DNA from: Bin80 sp965116685
GTDB taxonomy: Bacteria; Bacteroidota; Rhodothermia; Rhodothermales; Bin80
Direction of reading: 5' to 3'
NCBI GenBank assembly: GCA_965116685.1
Contig: OZ220707.1
Coordinates: 1,798,001-1,862,000 of the forward strand
Length of the DNA stretch: 64,000 nt
Shown here in pieces: positions 37,688-45,914 of this stretch. The translations under genes and the position numbers were made by a program. The stretch's first letter is position 1; each line of letters starts with the position of its first letter. The notes under the pieces were generated by a model. The model worked only from the letters and a program-made list of their open reading frames with translations. It was not told the origin of the DNA and made no database searches.

Positions 37688-38313
37688 CTACCAACTTTCA
37701 GGTTTGTAGATCTTCGTTTGGGGGATTGGATTCGGCAACTGTGACTTCCTAAGCGCACCGCCTCTGATGCGTGCCAAAAAATCTGCATGAATTTTGAGTT
37801 GTCGTGATGTTTTCTTCTTTCCAGGTGTAATCAGTCCTATACGAATTGCTGGATGCTGCTCCTTTGTCAGCCGCATTGTCTCGGCTATATCACTGTCATT
37901 CGTTACAACCACGGCACACTCATACTTACCAAGCCATGCATCATTGAGTAAATGCACCGCTAAATTGACATCTGAACCCTTTTCTTTGGTGTCTAGCACG
38001 CTGACTATCTTTGGGGTTCCCTTCGGGTTCGCAAGTGGTCGGCGAATTTTGTGAGTCAAGAAGGATCCGAGGTGAACCTCTACATTGGGCTTGTAATTCT
38101 GCAAGGCGTTGAGATATGTGTTTTGTCTCTGTGATTGAGAGGGATCTCTCCGCGAGTCTGCCACTTTGACAGTAAAGAATTTAACCAGTTCAATGTTATG
38201 GTGTGGCTGAAGTATGCTCTTGAAAAGCAATGGGAGATCTAGCCACTTGTAGGATGTGCCTCTTAAGATCCGTAATAGAGATTAAACCCATCAACATATA
38301 CGATCGTCCGCAT
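37688..38313 (-). pseudogene. NYN domain (PIN-like) ribonuclease, frameshifted near its N-terminus
   Basis: The frame from ATG 38313-38311 reads MRTIVYVDGFNLYYGS then stops; one base more at 38263-38266 would let it continue as RGTSYKWLDLPLLFKSIL and on through the main frame (from 38230). The acidic active site is VDGFNLYY, then EEKGSDVNLAVHL-like KGSDVNLAVHLLND, and VVVTNDSDIAETMRL. These are the family's metal-binding aspartates. NYN proteins are RNases, some in toxin or defence contexts. The strong N-terminal match in the other frame shows the true start and that one base is missing, by mutation or sequencing error. Confidence 0.8.
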
Positions 38314-38331
38314 AATCACCTCAAAAAAGCT

Positions 38332-38351
38332 AGGGCCTCCGAAGAGGCCCT
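38332..38351 (-). terminator. Rho-independent terminator reading leftwards
   Basis: AGGGCCTC (38332-38339), loop CGAA and GAGGCCCT (38344-38351) form a perfect 8-bp GC-rich stem. On the minus strand it is followed after AGC by a T6 run (complement of 38323-38328). It would end transcripts coming from the right on the minus strand, just before the NYN gene. No minus-strand gene precedes it now, only the decayed island, so its gene appears to have been lost. Confidence 0.7.
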
Positions 38352-38803
38352 GCGCCCTACACCCGAAGACGTAGGGGGGGGTAAGGCGAGAGATTTCACC
38401 AGAATCAGGTGCTGCACCCGCCGACATCATTAACTTAGCAATTTCGTCCTTGTTCCCAAAATACTACTTTGGTGACATAATTCCCTTTCCTTTCAAGGCT
38501 TGACTCCCGAAAACAGAAAGATGGTCGGTGGGGGGTTCCGGCACCATTTCCAGTAGTTGACATGACAAATCATGATGCTGGGCTCGGTTTTGCTATGATC
38601 ACGGTTGGGAGAGGAGTGGAACTGAAGATCAATGATCCACAACAAATGCTAGAGCCAAGTGATGGATTGTGCTACCCCTCAAGCCCAGGTCGCCGACCCG
38701 GACTGAAGCCAGCCGAGCGAATCATCCCAACCCCCTGCGATTTGCGAGACCGGCGGACACATGTTCCTCTGGGCGTCCCAGGACCGGATCACCGAGGGGC
38801 TAC
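38352..38803. other. Region without a supported gene at the left edge of the decayed island
   Basis: About 450 bases. Short open frames exist but no recognisable protein. Sequence such as GGHMFLWASQDRITEG just before 38804 may be the frame-shifted beginning of the next gene. Confidence 0.3.
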
Positions 38804-39055
38804 ATGCTCGAGCGCCGGGGCGGCAGATACGTGTGCTGCCTCATTTGGAAACCAGCGAGCGGAGGCCCGATCCAGCCCATCCTCTACTGGCGAAAAGGCA
38901 CGCCGGAGTTCAGGGAGGCGAAGGGATTCATGACCGCCTCCAGGGCGGAGGCGGACCGGGAAGACGGGCGCCCGAGCTTCTTCTTCTCGATGATCGGGCG
39001 CGTGACCAAAGGGCCGGTGCAGCTGCGGGATCCCTATACATTGGATCTCACTTAA
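38804..39055 (+). CDS. Hypothetical protein, possibly truncated by a MITE
   Basis: 83 residues: MLERRGGRYVCCLIWKP, PILYWRKGTPEFREAKGF, SFFFSMIGRVTKGPVQL. Not recognised. It is basic and looks like coding sequence, with charged turns and beta-like stretches. The last codons run into the left target duplication of the MITE-like element, whose insertion provides the TAA stop, so the protein may have been longer. Confidence 0.35.
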   Translation: MLERRGGRYVCCLIWKPASGGPIQPILYWRKGTPEFREAKGFMTASRAEADREDGRPSFFFSMIGRVTKGPVQLRDPYTLDLT

Positions 39056-39056
39056 T

Positions 39057-39240
39057 GGGAATTATATACATGTGTACCCAGACTCATGCATCCATTTCAC
39101 GGGTTCACGAGGTCTCCAATGAGAACGCCTCTCGCCGTGCAGTCGCCCCAATCCCGGAGGCCAATGGCATATTCGACCATACCCCAATATACGGAAATTC
39201 AGCGGATTGTTTGCAATGGGTACACACATATATAATTCCC
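39057..39240 (-). mobile_element. MITE-like deletion derivative of the tnpB element
   Basis: 184 bp. The ends are inverted copies, GGGAATTATATACATGTGTA plus CCCA at 39057-39080 and GGGTACACACATATATAATTCCC at 39218-39240, similar to the ends of the 34128-35449 element. The flanks CACTTAAT (39049-39056) and CATTTAAT (39241-39248) differ by one base, consistent with an 8-bp target duplication. Inside, on the minus strand, is only the tnpB 3' end (ASGIGATARREAF, 39085-39170), about 80% like the other copy. That is the region in which a TnpB guide RNA is usually encoded. Confidence 0.7.
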
Positions 39241-39319
39241 CATTTAATTTATCCCAAACAGGAAACCCATGCCAGTTATTCACACTAAACACATCACGAT
39301 GCCCTGAGGGGCAAATATC

Positions 39320-39523
39320 ATGAAAGATCACCAGAACGTCACCGAAAACTGCCCGATTTTGGGCGTCCGCGTCCGCAAGGAGATGAAGGAGCACCTGGCC
39401 TATCTTGGCCAGCTGGATAAGCGATTGATGTCCTACATCACGAGGGAGGCGACCTACCAGGGCCTTCGGGATGTAGAGGTGCAGTTTCGGGAGCGAGGCC
39501 TGCTAAAGGAAGCCGCACAATGA
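39320..39523 (+). CDS. Small protein, possibly a ribbon-helix-helix or relaxosome-type DNA-binding protein
   Basis: 67 residues; the segment ILGVRVRKEMKEHLAYLG resembles the strand-helix start of ribbon-helix-helix or MobC-like proteins, but the match is weak. A second helix follows (RLMSYITREATYQGL) and the tail is charged. The stop overlaps an ATG (39520-39523, ATGA) that opens a frame now interrupted by the IS. Its place before a helix-turn-helix array gene suggests a small mobile-element operon. Confidence 0.4.
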   Translation: MKDHQNVTENCPILGVRVRKEMKEHLAYLGQLDKRLMSYITREATYQGLRDVEVQFRERGLLKEAAQ

Positions 39524-39557
39524 TCGCACCCGCGACAAAAAAAGCCCCCCTGACTAG

Positions 39558-41572
39558 CCTGAATTTCCAACAGACAACTTAAAGTGACATTATGTGGGTA
39601 TTTAGGCCTTACAGATACGATTTGATCCCATTATTGTCACTTTTTTTTGTGTTTATATCTCGCTAACCAATACATTTGACAATTTCTGTCATTGCCATAA
39701 ATACCCGGGATTTGACAGTTATTATCATTTTTCTCGATTTAATCTCTTCTTGTTTCATATTTATCGTTGCGTGTATTATATTAGTGCATGATACTTAATA
39801 ACGATTTTTTATGACGTTTACCAACCAAGAACTCGAAAATCTCTTCCTCCAGCCCCAATCCCCGCACCAACTCCAGTATGAGGCCCTGCGTGCACGATTC
39901 GTAGATCGAAAGCCTTGGGCAGAAATTGCCAAACAGTTTCGCCTCAACCCGGGCACACTCCGTAACCTGGCTTCAAAGGTGCGTAAATCTGGAACCCTTG
40001 ATCTGTTTGACTCTCCCATCAACCAAAAACGATCCCAGCGAGATCAGCGAATCCTTGCACTGCGTTTGGAAGAGCAGCTCTCCAATACAGAAATTTCGGA
40101 GCGTTTGGCAGCGGAAGGAATCAAAGCGGGAACTACCACCATTGGCTTGGTCCTCAAGAACGCAGGAGTTTCAAAGCTTCCCCGACGAATGGCACGTGCA
40201 GTGCCACAGGTGTTGAAGGCCCCCGAAGCCGATGTCCGCCGGTTCTTGCCCACCTCCGCGAAGTGGCAGACCCGTTTTGGCGGACTATTCCTCTTTGCTC
40301 GGGATCTGCAACAGGCCCGACTTGATCGGGTCCTGGCCGAGTGGCCCACCAGCAAGAAACTGCCTGCTCCGACCATGATCCGTGCACTGCTGGCCCTCAA
40401 GCTCTGGGGGATTGGACGGCCCTATCATGTGATGCCGGATATTCTGGATCCGGGAAGTGCCCTGTTTGCGGGACTCAATGTGATGCCGAAAAAATCAACG
40501 CTTACTGAGTATAGTACCCGCATTGATGCCTCACATTTGCGTCCGCTGATGGATGTCTGGCATGGCGTTGCACAGGAACTGTTGCCAGCTCCAGAAACCT
40601 CCTTTGACCTGGACTTCCATATCATCCCCTATCATGGAGATGAAGCATTGATGCAGAAACATTTCGTCTCCAAACGGAGCCGACGGCAACGAGGAATCTT
40701 GGCCATCGTTGCTCGGCAAGCGAGTCAGCGTGCGCTCATCTACGGGGATGCGAGAATTACCAAAGCCAATCAAAATGATGCCATTCTCGAATTCGTGGAC
40801 CTCTGGGAACAACGCGCCGGGAAGCCTCCCAAGGAATTAGTCTTTGACAGTCGCTTTACCACCTATGCGAATCTGAACGAACTCAATCAACGCAATATCT
40901 ACTTTTTAACCCTGCGGCGGCGTGCACCTTCCATTGTGTACCAACTCAATCAACGCCCGTCCCAGGATTGGAAAACCATCCAACTTCAAAATATCGGGCG
41001 CAAGTACTCCACCCCACGAATCCTGGATGAATCCATTACCGTGCGAAACTACTCGAAGAACCTGCGCCAGATCGCAATCAAAGGACTCGGACACGATAAA
41101 CCAACCCTTCTGATCACCAATCGGATGGAAGAACATCCCACAACGCTCGTGGACCGGTATGCCCGGCGCATGCTCATCGAAAATGCCATTGAGGACGCAA
41201 TTAATTTCTTCCATATGGACGCGCTCTCAAGTACCGTGCCATTACGGATTGACTTGGATTTACAATTGACGCTCATCGCCAGTACCCTCTACCAAGTCTT
41301 AGCACAGCGCTTGGGAGCCCGGTATGAAACCGCGAAAAGCCGAACCATCTTCAATAAATTCGTCCATGCCCCCGCCACCGTCATCACCCACAACGATCAA
41401 ATCGTGGTACGACTCACCCGACGCGCACACAACACAGAACTGCGGGCAGCAGGCTATGTTGGATCCCAAGGACCGATCTCCTGGATGCAGAACCGAAACC
41501 TAATCCTTGAATACGTCTAATCGCTCACTTGCTTATCCGATTGTCATCAAAAAACGTGGTTGGAAATTCAGG
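39558..41572 (+). mobile_element. Intact insertion sequence with CTAG target duplication
   Basis: CCTGAATTTCCAAC at 39558-39571 and its exact complement at 41559-41572 are perfect terminal inverted repeats. CTAG (39554-39557 and 41573-41576) flanks both; because CTAG is palindromic, it may be either a 4-bp duplication or part of an 18-bp repeat. Only one long gene lies inside. It is about 2.0 kb, with an AT-rich leader (39572-39810) holding homopolymers and a possible promoter. Confidence 0.85.
39811..41520 (+). CDS. DDE transposase with N-terminal helix-turn-helix
   Basis: 569 residues. The N-terminus (PWAEIAKQFRLNPGTLRNL) is a homeodomain-like DNA-binding domain, followed by a second one (NTEISERLAAEGIKAGT). 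The catalytic acids are probably in DLDFHIIPYHG, LVFDSRFTTY and RMLIENAIEDAINFF, the last giving the glutamate of the YREK-like segment. The type resembles IS1634 or IS4-like families, but the family is not certain. The gene is intact and lies inside perfect inverted repeats, so the element may be active. Confidence 0.88.
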   Translation: MTFTNQELENLFLQPQSPHQLQYEALRARFVDRKPWAEIAKQFRLNPGTLRNLASKVRKSGTLDLFDSPINQKRSQRDQRILALRLEEQLSNTEISERLAAEGIKAGTTTIGLVLKNAGVSKLPRRMARAVPQVLKAPEADVRRFLPTSAKWQTRFGGLFLFARDLQQARLDRVLAEWPTSKKLPAPTMIRALLALKLWGIGRPYHVMPDILDPGSALFAGLNVMPKKSTLTEYSTRIDASHLRPLMDVWHGVAQELLPAPETSFDLDFHIIPYHGDEALMQKHFVSKRSRRQRGILAIVARQASQRALIYGDARITKANQNDAILEFVDLWEQRAGKPPKELVFDSRFTTYANLNELNQRNIYFLTLRRRAPSIVYQLNQRPSQDWKTIQLQNIGRKYSTPRILDESITVRNYSKNLRQIAIKGLGHDKPTLLITNRMEEHPTTLVDRYARRMLIENAIEDAINFFHMDALSSTVPLRIDLDLQLTLIASTLYQVLAQRLGARYETAKSRTIFNKFVHAPATVITHNDQIVVRLTRRAHNTELRAAGYVGSQGPISWMQNRNLILEYV

Positions 41573-41617
41573 CTAGGGAAGTTGACAGGGGCCTGGGACA
41601 CGCAAAGTGCGTGAGGA

Positions 41618-43300
41618 ATGACCTTCACATCCCCGAGGGGGAAGGATGTTCCCATGCGCCGCGCCCCAGACCGAGGGGCCATGCCGACGCATAAGCAAAT
41701 CCAGGCCCGCAACCGCCTCATCATCGCCAACCTCGGGGGCGGCATGACACAGAAAGAGGCCGAAGCCAAATACGGACTTACCGCAGAGCGCATCCGCCAG
41801 ATCGCGAGGCAGCACGGCGTCCGGGCAAAGAGCGGAATCGGAGAGGCAAAGCGGAAGCTCAACCAGGCGATCATCGAAGACTTGAAAGCCGGCATGACAC
41901 AGAAAGAGGCCGGAGCCAAATATGACCTTGCCCCGGAGCAAATCTACCAGATCGCGAGGCAGCACGGCGTCCGGGCAAAGAGCGGAATCGGAGAGGCAAA
42001 GCGGAAGCGCAACCAGGCGATCATCGAAGACTTGAAAGCCGGCATGACACAGAAAGAGATCGGAGCCAAATACAGACTTACCGCAGAGCGCATCCGCCAG
42101 ATCACGAAACAGCACGGCATCACAAAGTACCTGACTGGAGAGGCAAAGCGGAAGCGCAACCAGGCGATCATCAAAGACTTGAAAGCCGGCATGACGGTGA
42201 AGCAAGCCGGAGCCAAATACGGACTTCACCCCGGGAGCATCAGCCAGATCGCGAAACAGAACGGCGTCGGAGGAATAGAGGCAAGGCGGAAGCGCAACCA
42301 GGCGATCATCAAAGACTTGAAAGCCGGCATGACGGTGAAGCAAGCCGGAGCCAAATACGGACTTCACACTGGGAGCATCAGCCAGATCGCGAGAACGAAC
42401 GGCGTTCAGGCATACAAGGCTAAAACGCGCCTGATTGGAGAGGCGCTGCGGAAGCGCAACCAGACGGTCATCGAAGACTTGAAAGCCGGCATGACACAGA
42501 AAGAGGCCGGAGCCAAATACGGGCGTACCCCAGAACACATCAACCTGATCGCGAGGCAGCACGGCATCCGGACATATAAAGCTAAAACGCACCAGATCAG
42601 AGAGGCGCTGCGGAAGCGCAACCAAGCGATTATCACCGACCTGAAAGCCGGCATGGCACGGAAAGAGGCGGAGCCAAATACGACCTCGACCGCTCGACCA
42701 TCAGCCAGATCGCGATACAGAACGGCGTTGGAGCAATGGAGGCAAAGCGGAAGCGCAACCAGGCGATTATCAAAGACCTGAAAGCGGGCATGACACAGAA
42801 AGAGGCCGGAGCCAAATACGACCTCGACCGCTCGACCATCAGCCAGATCGCGACACAGCACGGCTTCCATACAAAGAGAGAGAAAGCCAAATACCGCCAC
42901 GTGATTGACCGCCCATCGCAGAGACCTACCGGCAAAGCGCCTTCTTCCGCGCAAAGCGGGAAGGGATCTACGGCGGCACCTGTCCGAGTTGCGGTGGCAA
43001 AGATCACGGGCCCGGCAACCCCACGGACCGATTCTGGATCTGGCACCGAGACGGCGACCGACCGCAGGACGTCTATGGCTACCGGAAATGCTCCCCGGGA
43101 AATCGGGAGCATGAAGCCATCCTGAAGGCCCTGGGGCTGTGGGATCATTCCGCCGCGCGCGGATTTCGGAGGCGGCGCCCCCCAAGCAGGACCGAAGCAA
43201 CCTGGTCAAGCGCCACACGGAACAGGAAGCAGCACTGGAATGCAACCACCAGAAAGAAGCCGATCCAATACCCGCACCTGCAGAGCAGCCTGCCGCGGAG
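41618..43300 (+). pseudogene. Gene for eight tandem helix-turn-helix repeats and a primase-like zinc segment, twice frameshifted
   Basis: The frame from 41618 (likely start 41654 or 41681) encodes repeats of about 46-54 residues with the scaffold RKRNQAIIxDLKAGMTQKEA, GAKYxL, IxQIARQxGV. Six repeats are intact; the seventh is cut by a one-base loss at about 42668-42670 (a C missing from GAGGCCGGAG), and its remainder with the eighth continues in the next frame. A second one-base loss near 42905-42925 leads to IAETYRQSAFFRAKR, CPSCGGKDHGPG, DRFWIWHRDGD and EHEAILKALGLW, like a primase CHC2-type zinc domain. The parent was probably one DNA-binding protein of a mobile element. Confidence 0.7.
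41708..42890 (+). repeat. Eight helix-turn-helix coding repeats
   Basis: Starts at about 41708, 41849, 41999, 42146, 42284, 42446, 42608 and 42745, at intervals of 138-162 bases. The first helices are almost the same in all copies. The recognition segment varies: GLTAERIRQIA, DLAPEQIYQIA, RLTAERIRQIT, GLHPGSISQIA, GLHTGSISQIA, GRTPEHINLIA, DLDRSTISQIA (twice). This suggests duplication followed by change in DNA-contacting residues. Confidence 0.8.
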
Positions 43301-43577
43301 CCACCGCCCTCACGCGTGTTACCTCATATCTGAACTTCCCCCCGATCCGGCGTCAATGGGGTGGCAGATCGAGTTTTGTTATATAACTGGCCATTTTGTC
43401 CGGGGATGGACATCCTCCCATTCTGTGAACAGATCTCCGTGATCGGGGCCGGGTTTTGGGGCCAAAGGACGGGTTGGATCCTCCAAAGGACAAAAAGATG
43501 AATGGCCATTTTTCGTTTAGGTGTGGGAACCAGGGGGCCAGTGAGACCATAGATCGTGCTACCCTTCAACGAACCCA

Positions 43578-45239
43578 TTACCTCAATCGACCAAGCCAGG
43601 CTTTTAGCTCTGGACGACCTCTTCGATTTGCAAGGATCAGATAGGTCGCGGCAAAAAGGGCTGTGACGGTGATCCCACTCCATATTGGACTCCAATTTTG
43701 AGTGAAAGACCAAAAAGCAAAAGAGGGAATTAGTGCAATCATCACAATCAGTTTCATTTCCCCTATCGCTCGCCAGGGGATAAATGCCGTCCCTAATCGG
43801 CACTTCAATGCCCGCCCAAGAAATAACCATTCAACCCACGCCGCGACAGCACTACCCGCTGCCAGCCCAACCGCACCAAAGTACAGCGTTGATGAGCCCG
43901 CCCCTGTGACCTGCGACACCGGTAACTGATCAAGTGCAAACATTGCAGGGATTGCCACCACCAATGCAATGATGGCGCGGGCCAGCGCCATGCGTGCCGG
44001 CGTGCGTGTATCACCGAGAGCCCAGAATCCGTTCTGTAACAAGCGGCTGCTGATTGTAGCCAAAAGCCCAAGACTGTATGTGGCCAGAATGAAATAGGTG
44101 AGCCAATTATCATCAATTCCGAACAAGCCTCCGCGATAAATCGCTCCAATGATTACATAGCCCAATGCCATGTACCCCAGAGCTGTGGGAACAGCCAGAA
44201 ACAGACCCTGCCGGAGTCCTGCACGAATCCGCTCCGCCATACGGGGAAGGCTGCCGGTTCCAATTCGCGTGAGCTCCGGTAACTCGGCCGCTGCAACCGA
44301 TAGACCAAAAAGTGAAATCGGAAGGATATAGAGGACCTGTGCATACCCGATACTCGCGACAGCCCCCTCAACCAAAAGCGTTGCGAGCAGGATATCCACA
44401 TATGCTGAGAGCTGAGCAACGCCTCGACCCGCCAATGCGGGCCCCACGGCGGCGAATGCTTGACGCACACCGTCCACATGGGTAGAGAGACTCAGACGGA
44501 ACCCTTTCATCACCATCGCAACCGACGGCAACTGAACCAGAAACTGCATCAAGCCGCCAATCCCTCCGCCAATAAAAACCGCAGTCAGGAGTCGGGTGAG
44601 GGTCTCTGGTAATATAGAATCTCCATTCTCTCCCGGAGTAAACCCAATCTGGCTTCCAACGCCCAGGAGCGCACCGATAATGGTCACATTCCATAATATC
44701 GGTGCAAAGTAGGGCATGAGAAATCGCCGGTGACTATTCAGGACTCCCAGCGCCCAGGAGGACAGGACCAGGATACCTGCCATTGGAAACGCAAGCCGAA
44801 CCATGTCAACCGCCAGAAGAAGCCGGTCCACCTCCCGCAATCCGGCGGCCACCTCTGCGGCATCTCCAACAAACCCTCGCATGAGTATGGAACAGATGGG
44901 ATGGGCCAGCCAAATTCCCAAAAGCACACCCGCGCAGACCACTGCGGTCAGTAAACCCAAAATGCTGCCAGCGAACCGCCCCGCAGCCTCCGGCCTTCCT
45001 TCCTCAATCATCTTGCTGTATACAGGGATAAACGCTGCCGACATCGTACCTTCGCCAAGCAGGTTCTGTAGAGCGTTCGGTGCCTGGAATGCGGCTCTCA
45101 ACACATCCGCATGTGCTCCACTGCCAAAGTAGCGGGCCATGAGGCTCCATCGAATCAAACCCAATACACGACTCGAAAGAATCCCCAGTGCCACAATAGA
45201 CGCGCGGTTTCCCACCGGGGGTTTCACCTCATCCGTCAT
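43578..45239 (-). CDS. murJ: Lipid II flippase MurJ (MviN)
   Basis: 553 residues from the ATG at 45239, which fits the family start (TDEVKPPVGNRASIVALG). There are about fourteen membrane helices; conserved SRVLGLIRWSLMARYFG and FQAPNALQNLLGEGTMSAAF near the N-terminus match the MviN family. It moves lipid II across the inner membrane for peptidoglycan synthesis. It is divergent from ruvA (53 bases between starts). A 245-base gap after its stop (43330-43577) holds no recognisable gene. Confidence 0.92.
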   Translation of the reverse strand: MTDEVKPPVGNRASIVALGILSSRVLGLIRWSLMARYFGSGAHADVLRAAFQAPNALQNLLGEGTMSAAFIPVYSKMIEEGRPEAAGRFAGSILGLLTAVVCAGVLLGIWLAHPICSILMRGFVGDAAEVAAGLREVDRLLLAVDMVRLAFPMAGILVLSSWALGVLNSHRRFLMPYFAPILWNVTIIGALLGVGSQIGFTPGENGDSILPETLTRLLTAVFIGGGIGGLMQFLVQLPSVAMVMKGFRLSLSTHVDGVRQAFAAVGPALAGRGVAQLSAYVDILLATLLVEGAVASIGYAQVLYILPISLFGLSVAAAELPELTRIGTGSLPRMAERIRAGLRQGLFLAVPTALGYMALGYVIIGAIYRGGLFGIDDNWLTYFILATYSLGLLATISSRLLQNGFWALGDTRTPARMALARAIIALVVAIPAMFALDQLPVSQVTGAGSSTLYFGAVGLAAGSAVAAWVEWLFLGRALKCRLGTAFIPWRAIGEMKLIVMIALIPSFAFWSFTQNWSPIWSGITVTALFAATYLILANRRGRPELKAWLGRLR

Positions 45240-45292
45240 CTTGCCCCTGTGTTTGTGAACCAGTCGTATCTTGCCCATATTCCGCCAAATCC

Positions 45293-45874
45293 ATGATCGA
45301 ATACATTGAAGGGATCCTGAGCAGTAAAGGGCCAACCCATGCAGTCATTGATGTGCAGGGAATTGGATACCGCATTTTCATTCCGATGTCTACCTCTGAT
45401 AAACTGCCTGATACCGGTAAAAAGGTACGTCTGCTTACACATCATTATACCCGGGAAGACCGGGAGCAGTTATTTGGGTTCGTTTCTTCCGGTGAACGGG
45501 CAATCTTTGAATTGTTTATTGGTGTCTCTGGAATCGGTCCAAAGATCGCCATTGCAGCTCTTTCAACTCTGACTCCAGAGGAACTGGTAAAATACATTAC
45601 CCTGAGACAGCCGGCCATGCTGCAACGCATCAACGGGGTCGGTCGCAAAACTGCTGAGCGTCTGGTGGTAGATCTGTTTGATCGCATCCGTGAACTGGAT
45701 CTTGCACAGGTAGACGTCTCCGGGGCAACCAGTGCCCGGGCGGATGCACTCGCCGCTCTGGAAACCCTTGGGCTTTCCCGTGCGAAGGCCGAACAACTGC
45801 TACGTAAAGTCATGCGGTCTCACCCTGAAGTCAATACAGCTGAAGAGTTTTTGCAACTAGCTCTTGGCCAATAG
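45293..45874 (+). CDS. ruvA: Holliday junction DNA helicase subunit RuvA
   Basis: 193 residues, usual length. N-terminal OB domain (MIEYIEGILSSKGPTHAVID), helix-hairpin-helix motifs GVSGIGPKIAIAALS and INGVGRKTAERLVVDL, and the C-terminal UBA-like domain that binds RuvB (ALAALETLGLSRAKAEQLL). It recognises four-way junctions and loads RuvB. No ruvB or ruvC is adjacent. Confidence 0.96.
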   Translation: MIEYIEGILSSKGPTHAVIDVQGIGYRIFIPMSTSDKLPDTGKKVRLLTHHYTREDREQLFGFVSSGERAIFELFIGVSGIGPKIAIAALSTLTPEELVKYITLRQPAMLQRINGVGRKTAERLVVDLFDRIRELDLAQVDVSGATSARADALAALETLGLSRAKAEQLLRKVMRSHPEVNTAEEFLQLALGQ

Positions 45875-45914
45875 TTACCTTAATTTGTGATTTGAACCAT
45901 CCTTTATTACTCCG

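Noticed and set aside
38562..38933. A 123-codon plus-strand frame in the decayed island
   Set aside because: Composition is proline/arginine-rich and unlike a folded protein; the frame at 38804-39055 in the same stretch looks more like coding sequence.
41573..42625. A 350-codon minus-strand open frame with repeated CLCHAGFQVFDDRL-like units
   Set aside because: It is the antisense shadow of the helix-turn-helix array; the plus-strand product has a recognisable domain and the minus-strand product does not.
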